DNA of 64,000 nucleotides from Theodoxus fluviatilis (taxonomy: Eukaryota; Mollusca; Gastropoda; Cycloneritida; Neritidae), in assembly GCA_034096865.1 (NCBI GenBank), contig JAWQFJ010000539.1, positions 36,002 to 100,001 on the forward strand, read 5' to 3'. Shown here piece after piece: positions 24,301 to 35,823 of this stretch (its first letter is position 1; every line of letters begins with the position of its first letter). The notes beneath the pieces are model-generated. The model did no database searches. It was not told the DNA's origin and was given only the letters and a program-made list of their open reading frames with translations. The position numbers and the translations under genes are program-made.

Positions 24301-27300
24301 AAGCACAAAGCCCCTGGCAATCTGTGGTTCCTCTGCAAGCCCACTTTGGTTTCAAATCTCTACAGAGACAGACAGGCTGTCAAAGCACAAAGCCCCTGGC
24401 AATATGTGGTTCCTCTGCAAGCCCACTTTGGTTTCAAATCTCTACAGAGAAAGACAGGCTGTCAAAGCACAAAGCCCCTGGCAATCTGTGGTTCCTCTGC
24501 AAGCCCACTTTGGTTTCAAATCTCTACAGAGACAGACAGGCTGTCAAAGCACAAAGCCCCTGGCAATCTGTGGTTCCTCTGCAAGCCCACTTTGGTTTCA
24601 AATCTCTACAGAGACAGACAGGCTGTCAAAGCACAAAGCCCCTGGCAATCTGTGGTTCCTCTGCAAGCCCACTTTGCAAGCTGTTGCAGTTGCAGCACAT
24701 TACTGCGTAGGACAATGAAGGGAGCAGTTGACTGGACAAATCACAGCTGGCTCCGAGTTACTAAAATGCATCAGAAGTGCAGCAGTGAAGACTTTCCGAC
24801 ATAAAGCTTCAGTGCCACCTGGCATGATGTATAGAATCTAAAAACCACCACCACCAACAACAAAAAACAGATGCAAGAGGCAAGTTGCTTGGAATTGCTG
24901 CTACATTTACCTATCTGGTGAAAATTTTCATCTCTGATCTCCTCTATACTCAGTTATTCATCAAAATGGTGGTTGGGGGTGAGGTGCATTTTACGAAGTC
25001 CAGAAGACCCGTGTTTTATCAGCACAGTCATTATGCAACACTGAAAACTAGGATCTGACCCTGTCTAAGCACCCCCTGGTAGCCTTCTCAGTTGCTCAGG
25101 GTCATACTTGGTTGGGCTACCATCATCAGTCCAAAAGGGCCAGGAACCAAAGAATTGCAGCTGATAAGGGCATTGAGCATGGTTTGGTTCATTTATTTAC
25201 ACCAGCAGCTTTATAACTGGTCGCCATGACATATATGCTCTTATGTGTTCGGACAGGAGGGCAGGGAACAAAGAATATTTTCAGCACACTATCCAGCCCC
25301 CCCAAAAAAACAAAAAAACAAAACAACAACAAACAAACAAAACAAAACAAACAAACAAAAAAACAAAACAAAACAAAAAAAACCAAACAACAAGAAGGGC
25401 AAAGCCCATACGACTCACATGCTTGAACTTGACCTTTATATGACCTTGACCTTCAGGTGACCTTCAAGGTCAAGGTCAAACAACTAAACCTACCAATGAC
25501 ATCATATGTACACAAAGAAATGCTTTACACATTTTTCCTACCAAAATACATGTGACCTTGACCCAAGGTCAAGGTCATCCAAGGTCATGCGACACAAAGC
25601 TGTTAATTCAAGACATAGGAAGCACAATGGTGCTTATTGGCACTTTCTACCATGAGATATAGTCACTTTTAGTGGTTCACTACCCCATTTTGGTCATTTC
25701 ATAAGGGTCAAAGTGACCTTGACCTTGATGATATGTGAACAAATGTGTCTCATGATGAAAGTATAACATGTGCCCCACATAATTATTAAGTTTGAAACAG
25801 TTATCTTCCATAGTTCAGGGTCAAGGTCACTTCAAAATATGTATACAATCCAACTTTGAAGAGCTCCTGTGACCTTGACCTTGAAGCAAGGTCAACCAAA
25901 CTGGTATCAAAAGATAGGGCTTGCTTTGACCTATATACCACTTGTAGCTAAGGTCGCCATTCTCAATAACGTGGGAGAAAATTGGGAAAATGTGAAAAAT
26001 GACTGTTTTTGAGACCACATTTATGGCTCCTGTGACCTTGACCTTGAAGCAAGGTCAAGTCACTATGTATGTTTTTTGAGGCCTTGTCATCATACACCAT
26101 CATGCCACATTTGGTGTTGATAGACTTAATAGTCTCTGAGAAAAATCCAACGTTTAAGTTTTTTACGGACGGACGGACGGACGCCCGGACGGACGACACG
26201 GCTCAGTACATAGACTCACTTTTGCTTCGCATGTGAGTAAAAAAAAAACCCAAAAAAACAAAAACAAACAACAAGAAGGGCAAAGCCCATACGACTCACA
26301 TGCTTGACCTTGACCTTTATATGACCTTGACCTTCAAGGTCAAGGTCAAACAACTAAACCTACAAATGACATCATACACAAAGAAATGCTTTACACATTT
26401 TTCCTACCAAAATACATGTGACCTTGACCCAAGGTCAAGGTCATCCAAGGTCATGCAACACAAAGCTGTTAATTCAAGACATAGGAAGCACAATGGTGCT
26501 TATTGGCACTTTCTACCATGAGATATAGTCACTTTTAGTGGTTCACTACCCCATTTTGGTCACATTTCATAAGGGTCAAAGTGACCTTGACCTTGATGAT
26601 ATGTGAACAAATGTGTCTCATGATGAAAGTATAACATGTGCCCCACATAATTATTAAGTTTGAAACAGTTATCTTCCATAGTTCAGGGTCAAGGTCACTT
26701 CAAAATATGTATACAATCCAACTTTGAAGAGCTCCTGTGACCTTGACCCAAGGTCAACCAAACTGGTATCAAAAGATAGGGCTTGCTTTGACCTATATAC
26801 CACTTGTAGCTAAGGTCGCCATTCTCAATAACGTGGGAGAAAATTGGGAAAATGTGAAAATTGACTGTTTTTGAGACCACATTTATGGCTCCTGTGACCT
26901 TGACCTTGAAGCAAGGTCAAGTCACTATGTATGTTTTTTGAGGCCTTGTCATCATACACCATCATGCCACATTTGGTGTTGATAGACTTAATAGTCTCCG
27001 AGAAAAATCCAACGTTTAAGTTTTTTACGCCTGGACGGACGGACGCCCGGTCGGACGGACGGACGACACGGCTCAGTACATAGACTCACTTTTGCTTCGC
27101 ATGTGAGTCAAAAAAACAACAAAACCCCAAAACCAAACAACCAACACATGGCCAGAAAAAAGGGGGGTGAGTTGGTAGGTTGGCAATAACTTTAGTTTTT
27201 TTCAGAGGCCAGGAATAATGTAAATCAAACTTTATCATTCTGAAAACACTATGTTTATACAGAGTGGATTCCCCGAATGCTCATAGGGCAGGGATGATGG

Positions 27301-29777
27301 GACAGCACACAATTTGTTGTTTACTGTTGATTTTCTCTTTTCTTTTTGCATGATTAAAAAAAGTCTATGGTAGGCAACAAAAAATGGTTGGTTGGGTTAC
27401 CATAACCACAACCCCCCCCCCCCCCAAAGGTACAGCACAAGGAAGGCCTCCTCAAATCAAAAGGCTTCCTTCACTGAAGGGAGAAAGGCTTGAGCAACAG
27501 CTGGTAGACAGTTTGGTGAAGTCATGGGAAAGTAGACTCCAAATGTACTACAAGGCCTACATTCGCCTTCAAGCTGTACTAAAATCCAGCAAGTCAGTCA
27601 TTCAAACAAGCCATAGCTTTTCAAGCGTTGGTGTGGATAAGCACTTTGCTCAGTGCCTCAGTTGAGTGCCTCTGGGCTCAATCACAATCCCACAATGACT
27701 TCCTGCACATGCAGTTCTAAGAATGCCACCTTTCAAGACAGCCTGGGAGTCCAGATGCACTGCCATCCTGAAAACCTCAGTAGCAGTTGCAACATCTGCC
27801 TATAGTGTCAGCATCACACAGGCCAATGGGTGCACTTCTCCCAACCACAGATCAAAGCAATCAAGCAAGAGCCTGTATGGGAGACAATGAAGACAATAAG
27901 GCCAAACCCCCCCCCCCACCCACCCCCCCCCCCCCCCCCACCAAAGGTGTTTGTTTCTGGTCATTCAACTGACTTTAAATTTAGCTGCAAAGAGTAAATC
28001 AAGAATTCTCAGACAGCTTGCTTTCGAGTCTGTCATCTTGAGACAAAATTTGTCTCTAACAGAAACATTTTAGATATGACAACCTTTCTTTGAATTAAAA
28101 AAAAACCCTACCTACCTACCTACCTATTGTTCTTTCCCCATGTTATTTGAAATGCTTTTTTTGCCTGATGAATGAAGCTTTATGAAGTATCAGCCTTTGC
28201 TGCGTTTGCAGACTATGCAAGACCATTGAATACAAAACTACAAGAAATGTATAGAGTAAGACTAAGAGCAAGTCAAGCATCCATTTCTTTTGTTATTCAC
28301 CTTAGACAAATTTTCTAGAGAGATGCTATCAGTCTATTCTAACCTTCAATTCACAGGAGCAATATGGGAGACTAGAAATCAAACCCTATCTGCTAGAACA
28401 TACAGCCTGGTAAACAGAGAGAAAGGAAAAAAAAGAGGCTAAAATCTACACTAAGGAAATGAATGAATACGAAATGATATCCAAGAATTACAGGACTATA
28501 ACATGGAGAGCAGTAGCTGCTACTGGTCATCTTTACATCGGCATTCATGACATAAGCCTATGGGTTGCCACCGTGCACTGTAAGCAGAAGCAGACAGTGG
28601 AAGTAGCATGAGCTTTGATTGTAATAGCTGTGTGTCTGGCTGGTTATGGGAAATCTTTGGTAAATCACTAATGATTCTATCCCCACTGGAGTTAAGCTTT
28701 TGATCCACTGTCAGACATTTATGGCTACAAAGCTAAGGCACAGTAAGACAAAAATGGGTCAGTTACTTCCAAATCTCAAATGACAATAACAACATGATAT
28801 ATATATAAACAAACAGATAACTTTAAAATCTTTATGTCAGAATTAATAAGAGAAAACAAAAAGTATGTGTTAAACCTTAAATTCATAAAAACCAAACACT
28901 ACACTATCATATGCACCAGAATTCTTGATTAAAAGCCCAGAAGTTACTCTACTTACTGTATATGTATAACTATGCAAACATCTACAACCTATTATCAACA
29001 TGCAATTCAACTCTTGCTCCATTGCCTGTGAGAAATGCCAGCAAGTGAGAACATGCATCTTGATCTTCATTCATACACCCAACACAAAATAAAGAATGAA
29101 AGCCCAGCAGCTATGGGTTCCAGCCGATGGGGGACATATATCGGCCCCAACCATACGTTGCACCCTGAACCACACAAATACTTAAGGATGAAATGCTGAA
29201 AAATAATCTACCGGTATCTTAATTTTAATGGCAATAGTAGACCTTACTAGTTACTACGATTCTTACCACTGGTAATAGTAATACCAGTCGTCTCAAATAT
29301 TCCAGAATAGATTATCAGTTATTAATTCGTACAGGATGGTGTTAATTAAAGCCACATCGCTCTATCATTAACACAAAATACTATCAAATCAACAACGTTA
29401 ATGTATCATACTGTGTGAACGGGAAATTCCCCCAAAATTTAAAGCTCTTTGTATTCTAACGTAAAGTAAACACTTACGTTGTCGATGAATCTAGAGCATT
29501 GAAGGGAGAAGGAAAGAAAAAAGGTACATTGTAATAGACACAACTTTACATAAAACAACGACGAATGAAAACGACTCGTGTTCCTAAGACTCTTTCGAGT
29601 TCAGGCATCGTGATCGAATGAAGTGAAATCAGTGATGACCACTATGATGGTATCATGACATAATCATCATCATGTGGTTTCCAGTCGACGCGCATATGCT
29701 CACCTAAGACAGCTATGAGCTTCCATACTGCGGTTCTGATTACTAGAACACACAACAGCTATTGACATATCCGCCAT
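18367..29777 (-). CDS. SSU72: SSU72: RNA polymerase II CTD phosphatase, 5' part (two exons)
   Basis: Joining 29777-29704 to 18544 downwards gives a continuous reading frame. It starts [20 protein letters not shown] and runs through [29 protein letters not shown] and [16 protein letters not shown]. This is the N-terminal third of the SSU72 family, a low-molecular-weight-type cysteine phosphatase that removes phosphate from Ser5/Ser7 of the polymerase II CTD and works with the 3'-end processing machinery in the nucleus. The P-loop C-x5-R is CSSNQNR, with Cys10 as nucleophile and Arg16. The start ATG has A at -3 and G at +4. The 11.2-kb intron begins GTGAGC and ends TTGCAG. The known protein is about 195 residues; exons for the last ~120 residues were not found. 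Read through, exon 2 stops at 18367, giving 83 codons before the stop. Identity is strong; completeness is not. Confidence 0.92.
18401..18544 (-). CDS. SSU72: SSU72 exon 2 (run-on frame to stop at 18367)
   Basis: The acceptor TTGCAG lies just upstream of 18544. The frame enters with one base completing the serine of the SKKGF motif. Family alignment suggests a donor at 18400 (AGAGCT|GTATCC), where other SSU72 proteins change exon and continue with a Y-T-Q-N-G-like sequence. That donor is weak. If it is skipped, translation adds [10 protein letters not shown] and ends at the TAG at 18367-18369. Either the true donor is used and the next exon lies left of the window, or this is an alternative terminal exon. 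Confidence 0.85.
20038..20878 (+). mobile_element. Half-site-rich interspersed element, copy 2
   Basis: Full-length copy (about 840 bp) from ACAAGAAGGGCAAAGCCC to CTTCGCATGTGAGTC. It contains at least ten TGACCTTGA/TCAAGGTCA words in several clusters, plus GACGGACG repeats near the right end. Confidence 0.9.
20974..21238 (-). mobile_element. SINE-like repeat with internal duplication
   Basis: Starts with GGATGGATGGATG and TTACGGCCTCTCCACC. The segment containing TTTCCTTTGTCATTTGTCTC and the segment with GGTGGGTCTATTC occur twice in tandem, making this copy longer than the others. Confidence 0.75.
21740..22320. repeat. GA-rich low-complexity tract interrupted by a SINE-like insert
   Basis: Repeated GGAGAAGGAGGAGATGGAGA-type sequence on both sides of the insertion at 21993-22197. 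Reverse-strand S/P/L-rich open frames are compositional. Confidence 0.9.
21992..22196 (-). mobile_element. SINE-like repeat, intact, with candidate target duplication
   Basis: Complete copy from ATGGATGGATGGATG to CCCACAGGGG. The 12-mer GAGAAGGAGGGG occurs immediately before it (21981-21992) and immediately after it (22198-22209), as expected for target-site duplication by retrotransposition. The host DNA is itself GA-repetitive, so the duplication could be coincidental. Confidence 0.8.
22371..22760. repeat. 65-bp tandem repeat, six units
   Basis: Six near-identical units, each starting CATTTCTTGTACAGAGG and containing GGCCACATGTCTCAGTGG and AGCTATTGCATTGCCAGGG. The unit length is not a multiple of three, so the same repeat peptide appears in all forward frames; not a gene. 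Confidence 0.95.
23937..24677. repeat. 82-bp tandem repeat, about nine units
   Basis: Units contain GCAAGCCCACTTTGG, TTTCAAATCTCTACAGAG, ACAGACAGGCTGTCAAAGC and AAGCCCCTGGCAATCTG. One unit is three bases shorter. The forward frames cycle because 82 is not divisible by three. Confidence 0.95.
25389..26240 (+). mobile_element. Half-site-rich interspersed element, copy 3
   Basis: Full-length; begins AACAAGAAGGGCAAAGCCC and ends TTCGCATGTGAGT followed by an A run. It is preceded by about 100 bp of A/C-rich AAACAAAAC sequence. It is followed only ~30 bp later by copy 4 in the same orientation. Confidence 0.9.
26271..27116 (+). mobile_element. Half-site-rich interspersed element, copy 4
   Basis: Full-length and very similar to copy 3, including TTATGGCTCCTGTGACC and GACGACACGGCTCAGTACAT. 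The near-head-to-tail arrangement suggests insertion next to an existing copy or a local duplication. Confidence 0.9.
28167..28362 (-). mobile_element. SINE-like repeat, old diverged copy
   Basis: Recognisable by order of words: GATGAATGAAG, TATCAGCCTTTG, GCAGACTATGCAAGACCATT, TTATTCACCTTAGACAAAT, AGAGATGCTATCAGTCTATT and TTCACAGG. Much more diverged than the other copies. Confidence 0.6.
29704..29777 (-). CDS. SSU72: SSU72 exon 1 (start codon and phosphatase P-loop)
   Basis: The ATG is the complement of 29775-29777. The 74-nt coding part encodes [20 protein letters not shown] plus HSCL and ends in AG before the donor GTGAGC at 29703. The split serine codon (AG|C) joins exon 2 in frame. The catalytic CxxNxNRS signature is intact. 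Confidence 0.92.
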
Positions 29778-30133
29778 CCTGTGATCTGAAAAAGACACTG
29801 CTTTCTCGATACTGAAAAGGAACAATGCAGGGCAGTTTAAGAGAACGCTGTAAAGTCAGTGTTCCTTCTACCACTCGCACGAACCAATATGGCGAACGGG
29901 CAAGTGCGGGTCTTATTAAAGAAGTAATTCACCGGAAACACGTGATCGGATTTTGTTTACATGTTACAATTATCACAAAATATATATTAATCAATTTTTA
30001 TCATTGTACTAAATAAAAAGGTGCTTCAGACGTGTCTTCCTTTCAAAATTCAATTCTACTCATCGTTAGAAGTTGTGTGTGTTTTCTGATTTTGTAGGAA
30101 CCGGAATTCACATACCGCCATTTTCCTTGTTCA
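29778..30133. promoter_or_regulatory. Probable bidirectional promoter of SSU72 and WDR33
   Basis: It lies between the SSU72 start codon and a strong donor on the plus strand at 30134, so it should hold both transcription starts. ATGGCG words, typical of YY1-type promoter elements, occur at the SSU72 start (CAGGATGGCGGATATG on the minus strand) and at about 29889 on the plus strand (AATATGGCGAACGG). No TATA box was recognised. The assignment rests on gene layout. Confidence 0.5.
30050..30133 (+). other. WDR33: Candidate non-coding first exon of WDR33
   Basis: WDR33 coding exon 1 has a splice acceptor before it, so at least one upstream untranslated exon must exist. The sequence CATACCGCCATTTTCCTTGT ends at a consensus donor (TTCA|GTAAGTGAG) at 30134. 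The 5' end given is arbitrary; other positions are possible. Confidence 0.3.
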
Positions 30134-32528
30134 GTAAGTGAGAAACGGTTGAAAACGTGCTGCTGGAATTTGATAACTGACCATTGGCTAGTAAAACATG
30201 AGCTGAAATCTACACACACTTAATTATATTGGATACGTAGGTAAATATTCTACTTTTAGCGTGTGTACATCTTACTTGCGTGTTTGGTGTATAAACTGGA
30301 GAATACTTCATCAGTTCATGTTGATCGCCATTCGAGATTCAAACTGATCTTGAATTTCGATGGGGTTATCATCCCTCCGTCTCACATATCTGTGAGTTAT
30401 GATGTTTTTGAAGTATTGATATATTTTCGAAATATACAAAGGGACTGAATATTCTATTACGTCGCGAATGTGACTGCAGATCACCTATGATAAAGAAGAG
30501 GCTTGTGAGTTGTATGCCTAGGCACGTGTACTAGTTCTACTACTATTACTAAGAATGTTTTTTTCCAGATTGCGAAACGAAAGAACTGTGTTGTGTTAGT
30601 TGCCGATGATGCTAGATTTTCTGAACCACTGCAGATGCTGCTGGTCTAAACGCTCTAACCTGTCGATCGGGGAGGGTTGAACATTGGAGGGACTGAATTC
30701 CACAGATTTTTGCTAAATCCGTGGGATCATTTCTATTTTCAATAATTTGTGCATATTTTGCGAACTCCATTGTTGCAAACTAGCAAAGTGAAAATTGTTT
30801 GTGTGGTAACTCCACTGATGTTTTTTTCAGGGCTGATATATTTTCACATCATCAAGCGATGGTATTTTATAATCAGATTTGGCACAACTTCACATTTTGA
30901 TCACAGTAATTTTTTTTTTTTTTTTTTTTTTTACTGAACCAGTGAACGTGAGGATATCAGATGGACTGCTCCGCCACATATTTTCTCTGTCTCCTCTGCA
31001 GAAACAGTATAATGTTATGTCAATGTTTGTGTTGGTGTTACACTTTTCCCCCTCTACTTCTTTTAATTTTCTGTCCATGTATCATGTGCTTTTGTTTCAT
31101 AACTTCAGAGTGATTACCCTTTGGAGGCTCACGAGATGAAGGGAAAAAAAGGGGGTGGGGGGTGAGGATTGTTTTGAGGTTAAGTGGTGAGTCACTGGAA
31201 TGGTGTTTTGGTTGAATGGTAAGTGTGCCAACACTCAAAACATACTTCTTGTCTCAGTTTTGGCCACCATTCAGCCCGGAATCTGGAACTTTGGTTGAAA
31301 GACTGATTAATAAATAATAGCTTTGTTTGATTGCAGCCAGTCTAGTGCAAATATGTCTACGTTGGAATGTGTGCCCTATGATATTTTTTTTTTGCATGCC
31401 ACAAATGCATGATGGATGAGTGCATTGTCACATCTCTTGGAACTCTGGCTTGAGTTGTGACAGAACTGATGAAAATAGCAGTGATAGTCAAATCTGAAGT
31501 GTTTAAAACTGGCATTTTCTCATACATTGAGGCCATCTCTGAAATTGATATGATACTCCTTAGTGACTACAGTCACTCATAAACATAGATAGTTTTATCT
31601 TGACTGCAACTTCGGCCCAAGCGTGACAGAAGGTAGGGTATATTGTCTGTTTAGACACCTCAATCCTAAATTTAAACTTTGGCAAACTGTTTGAATAATG
31701 TCAGCTCCCCCCCCAAAAAAAAATACAACCACCCCACCCCCACCCCCCGCCCTCGAAGAACCCGTGTTATTTTAGTGCATTATGGTATTAGAATATTCAC
31801 TTGATGAGCATTGATTGATCAGTGCTATTCAGCTGAACAGCCACATTAGAAATGGCCAGCACAGGCATGTTCTCATGCTTATAGGGGAATCTGATCCTTT
31901 GATGTACATGGTTCTGTACGAAAGCCTGTACTTATGGATGCCTCTCTTTGTTGTCTTGACCTCGAGATGGACTGCTGGCTATAATGCTTGTTAAGTTGGC
32001 AGCTGAGAAATTATACTGACAATTTGCCCAGGGAATATAGCACTTTCTCTGATGGTTATTAACCCATTAATTGGTAAATTACTGTGCATTTTGGGTAAAA
32101 TTGACTACTCAGTTGTTTGATGAAATAATTAGAATATTTTTTGCTTAGCTCTATGGAATAGTCGCCTGTAACATAATGGCTGCATCCAATTGACTGCATG
32201 GCTTGCCAGCAGGCGGAGTAGAGTTGGCAAAGAGGAAGGTGTGTTTGTTTATTTAGATTTTATTCCTTGCTATTTACTGAAGCTGCAAGCTACACAATTC
32301 ATGAATAACATGCTTTGATGGAGGTTGCACCCAGAATTATTCATGAACAGTTGGAGGGAGATTATGCATGTAAATTGAACTTCTAACATCATATATGTTC
32401 AGAAGGTTTTGAATGTACATGCTCATTTTCAGAACTAGATGTCTCAGAATACATTTTTCACAGTCACTAATCTAACAAAATCTCTTGGCACTCTCAGATG
32501 TTGCGCCGTTATTGATTGTGACGGGTGG

Positions 32529-32722
32529 AATGAATGAATGGATGGAGTTTTATTGCCCATCAGCATCTGTAGGCCATGTCCGGTCACTAATGATGAAAAT
32601 CACCTGAGCTGGTTAGAGAAACTGCAAGTCAAGTAAGAATTTTCCTAGTTATTTGCTTGTTAACTCATTGTGTAGGGAGATAGGATGGGTTGAAAATTTT
32701 TTATGTACATCTCACTGGGGGG
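32529..32722 (-). mobile_element. SINE-like repeat, diverged copy
   Basis: GAATGAATGGATGGAG tail, GCCCATCAGCATCTGTAGGC, ATCACCTGAGCTGGTTAGAG, CCTAGTTATTTGCTTGTTAA and GGGAGATAGGATGGGTT are in family order. Confidence 0.7.
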
Positions 32723-32902
32723 GTGACAGGTGGATTACAAGTAACCACTGAGATAACAATACAAAATGGTGGTATGGTAAGTAAAGTCTCCTTGATTACC
32801 AGACACATCAGCGTGCACAATTTCCACTTAAGTCTTTAGGTGCAGAGAAATAGCACAGTGTTTAAGTGGTACTCTGTGCTTTAAACTGTGCCTGAAGAAT
32901 TT

Positions 32903-33552
32903 TACTATTAAGTCTATCAACTCCCAATTTGGCATGATGGTGTAGGATGACAAGGCGTCAAAAAACATACATAGTGACTTGACCTTGCGTCAAGGTCACA
33001 GGAGCTCTTTAAAGTTGGATTGTATACATATTTTGAAGTGACCTTGACCCTGAACTATGGAAGATAACTCTTCCAAACTTCATAACATTGTAGTACACAT
33101 GTTATACTTTCATCCTGTGTCGTCCGTCCAAGCGACCAGGCATCCGTCCGGGTGTCCTGTAAACCGTAAAAAACTTTAACGTTGGATTTTTCACTTTTAT
33201 CATGAGACACATTTGGTCACATATCATCAAGGTCACTTTGACCCTTATGAAATGTGACCAAAATGGGGGTAGTGAACCACTAAAAGTGACCATATCTCAT
33301 GGTAGAAAGTGCCAATAAGCACCATTGTGCTTCCTATGTCTTGAATTAACAACTTTGTATTGCATGACCTTGGATGACCTTGACCTTGGGTGAAGATCAC
33401 ATGAATTTTGGTAGGGAAAATGTGTAAAGCAGTTCTTAGTGTATGATGTCATTGGTAGGTTTAGTTGTTTGACCTTGAAGGTCACCTGAAGGTCAAGGTC
33501 ATGTAAAGGTCAAGGTCAAGCATGTGAGTTGTATGGGCTTTGCCCTTGTTTT
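32903..33552 (-). mobile_element. Half-site-rich interspersed element, copy 5 (truncated, rearranged)
   Basis: Reverse-oriented. Lacks the CATGCGAAGCAAAAG end, starts at ACTATTAAGTCTATCAA and ends GGGCTTTGCCCTTG. A second GTCCGTCC-rich segment followed by GTTGGATTTTTC sits in the middle, showing an internal recombination. Confidence 0.85.
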
Positions 33553-34008
33553 GTTTTGCTGTCATGAATTGGCCAAGTGAGGGGCTAGAAAGGATTGACA
33601 GATGGGGTGTCCGAGGATGGAAGGGGATGAAGGGTGGGCACTGTTAGGGAAATGCTGCTCTTGGTCATAGTACTCGGTTGATGACTGCATGAGTGCCTAA
33701 GTATTGGAGAAGGGCAAGATACAGAATTATGCTACAGTTAAATACTGGTAGTCAGGGAAAAAGAATGGCATGCACACACTCGCAAATTTATTGCATTGGA
33801 TTAGTTCCAACTACACCCACCCACCCCACCCCCCAAAGTTGTTTCAAGTAACACAACGTCAAAAGTTAAAAAACAAAAATATTTTGTGTTTGAGTTCAAA
33901 GAAAAGTAGACACATAAAACTAATGTTTTATATAATTTAAGTTAACCTCCAAGGTTTCATTCACATGGAAAATGATGTTTCTTACATGTAAAATTTGATT
34001 AAAGTTAT

Positions 34009-35593
34009 TGACTCACATGCGAAGCAAAAGTGAGTCTATGTACTCACCCGTTTCGTCCGTCCGGGCGTCTGTAAAAAACTTTAACGTTGGATTTTTCTCA
34101 GAGACTATTAAGTCTATCAACACCCAATTTGGCATGATGGTGTATGATGACAAGGCGTCAAAAAAAATACATAGTGACTTGACCTTGCTTCAAGGTCAAG
34201 GTCGCAGGGGCTGTAAATGTTGTCTAAAAAACAGCCATTTTTCACATTTTCCCAATTTTCTCTGAAGTTTTTGAGATTGGATACCTGACCTATATATGGT
34301 GTATAGGGCAAAGTAATCCCTATCTTTTGATACCAGTTTGATTGACCTTGCTTCAAGGTCAAGGTCACAGGAGCTCTTTAAAGTTGGATTGTATACATAT
34401 TTTGAAGTGACCTTGACCCTGAACTATGGAAGATAACTCTTCCAAACTTCATATTATTGTAGTACACATGTTATACTTTCATACTAGGTCACCCGTGTCG
34501 TCCATCCGGGCGTCCGGGCGATTGGGCGTCCGTAAAAAACGTTAAAATTGGATTTTTCTCGGAGACTATTAAGTCTATCAACACCCAATTTGGCATGATG
34601 GTGTAGGATGACAAGGCGTCAAAAAAATACATAGTTACTTGACCTTGCTTCAAGGTCAGGGTCACAGGAGCTCTTTAAAGTTGGATTGTATACATATTTT
34701 GAAGTGACCTTGACCCTGAACTATGGAAGATAACTCTTCCAAACTTCATAACATTGTAGTACACATGTTATACCTTCATACTAGGTCACCCGTGTCGTCC
34801 GTCCAGGCATCCAGGCGTCCTGTTGTCCGTTTAAAACTTTAACGTTGGATTTTTCTCGGAGACTATTAAGTTTATCAACACTCAATTTGGCATGATGGTG
34901 TATGATGACAAGGCATCAAAAAACATACACAGTGACTTGACCTTGCTTCAAGGTCAAGGTCGCAGGGGCCATAAATGTTGTCTAAAAACAGCCATTTTTC
35001 ACATTTTCCCAATTTTCTCTGAAGTTTTTGAGATTGGATACCTCACCTATATATGGTATATAGGGCAAAGTAAGCCCTATCTTTTGATACCAGTTTGGTT
35101 GACCTTGCTTCAAGGTCAAGGTCACAGGAGCTCTTTAAAGTTGAATTGTATACATATTTTGAAATGACCTTGACCCTGAACTATGGAAGATAACTGTTTC
35201 AAACTTAATAATTATGTGTGGCACATGTTATACTTTCATCATGAGACACATTTGGTCACATATCATCAAGGTCAAGGTCACTGACCCTTACAAAATGTGA
35301 CCAAAATGGGGTAGTGAACCACTAAAAGTGACCATATCTCATGGTAAAAAGTGCCAATAAGCACCATTGTGCTTCCTATGTCTTGAATTAACAGCTTTGT
35401 GTTGCATGACCTTGGATGACCTTGGGTCAAGGCCACATGTATTTTGGTAGGAAAAATGTGTAAAGCATTTCTTAGTATGATGTCATTGGTAGGTTTAGTT
35501 GTTTGACCTTGACCTTGAAGGTCACCTGAAGGTCAAGGTCATGTAAAGGTCAAGGTCAAGCATGTGAGTCGTATGGACTTTGCCCTTCTTGTT
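34009..35593 (-). mobile_element. Half-site-rich interspersed element, copy 6 (internally expanded)
   Basis: Starts TTGACTCACATGCGAAGC and ends TTTGCCCTTCTTGTT. About 1.58 kb against 0.84 kb for the usual copy. The segment from the GTCCGTCC-rich block through the AGTACACATGTTATAC word is present three times in tandem (boundaries near 34490 and 34790). Confidence 0.88.
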
Positions 35594-35633
35594 ATTGATT
35601 ATAGTGAAGGATTTTCATATTATAACAAAATAT

Positions 35634-35752
35634 AAGTGTGTGCTATTGGCAAGTGAGCATGAGTGTGTGTATTGGTGTGTGAGTGTGTGTGTGTGTGAGT
35701 ATATGTGTATGAGTGTGTGCATGTGTGTGTGAGTATATGTGTGTGTGTGTGT
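35634..35752. repeat. (GT)n-rich microsatellite
   Basis: Interrupted GTGTGAGTGTGT and GAGTATATGTGTGT runs. Confidence 0.85.
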
Positions 35753-35823
35753 TTCCAATTGGGGGCTAAAAGGGTAGGGTTGGCAGCAACATTTAGGGTC
35801 AGTCGGGTGACCAGAAACATTTT

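Larger units (their letters stand above)
18545..29703 (-). other. SSU72 intron 1 (11.2 kb), filled with repeats
   Basis: It contains three half-site-rich elements, three SINE-like copies, GA-rich DNA and two minisatellites, listed separately. The unlisted parts (18545-20037, 22760-23935, 24700-25388, 27117-28166, 28363-29703) show no exon, RNA gene or complete transposon; a polypyrimidine/poly-C run lies at 27911-27939. Confidence 0.75.

Noticed and set aside
22334..24804. Frames of 120-264 codons with repeated [10 protein letters not shown] or [15 protein letters not shown] peptides
   Set aside because: The repeat periods (65 and 82 bp) rotate the frame, so identical peptides appear in all three frames; no start or stop context of a gene.
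27384..27665. 93-codon frame in SSU72 intron 1
   Set aside because: Begins in a poly-C/poly-P low-complexity stretch and resembles nothing I know.
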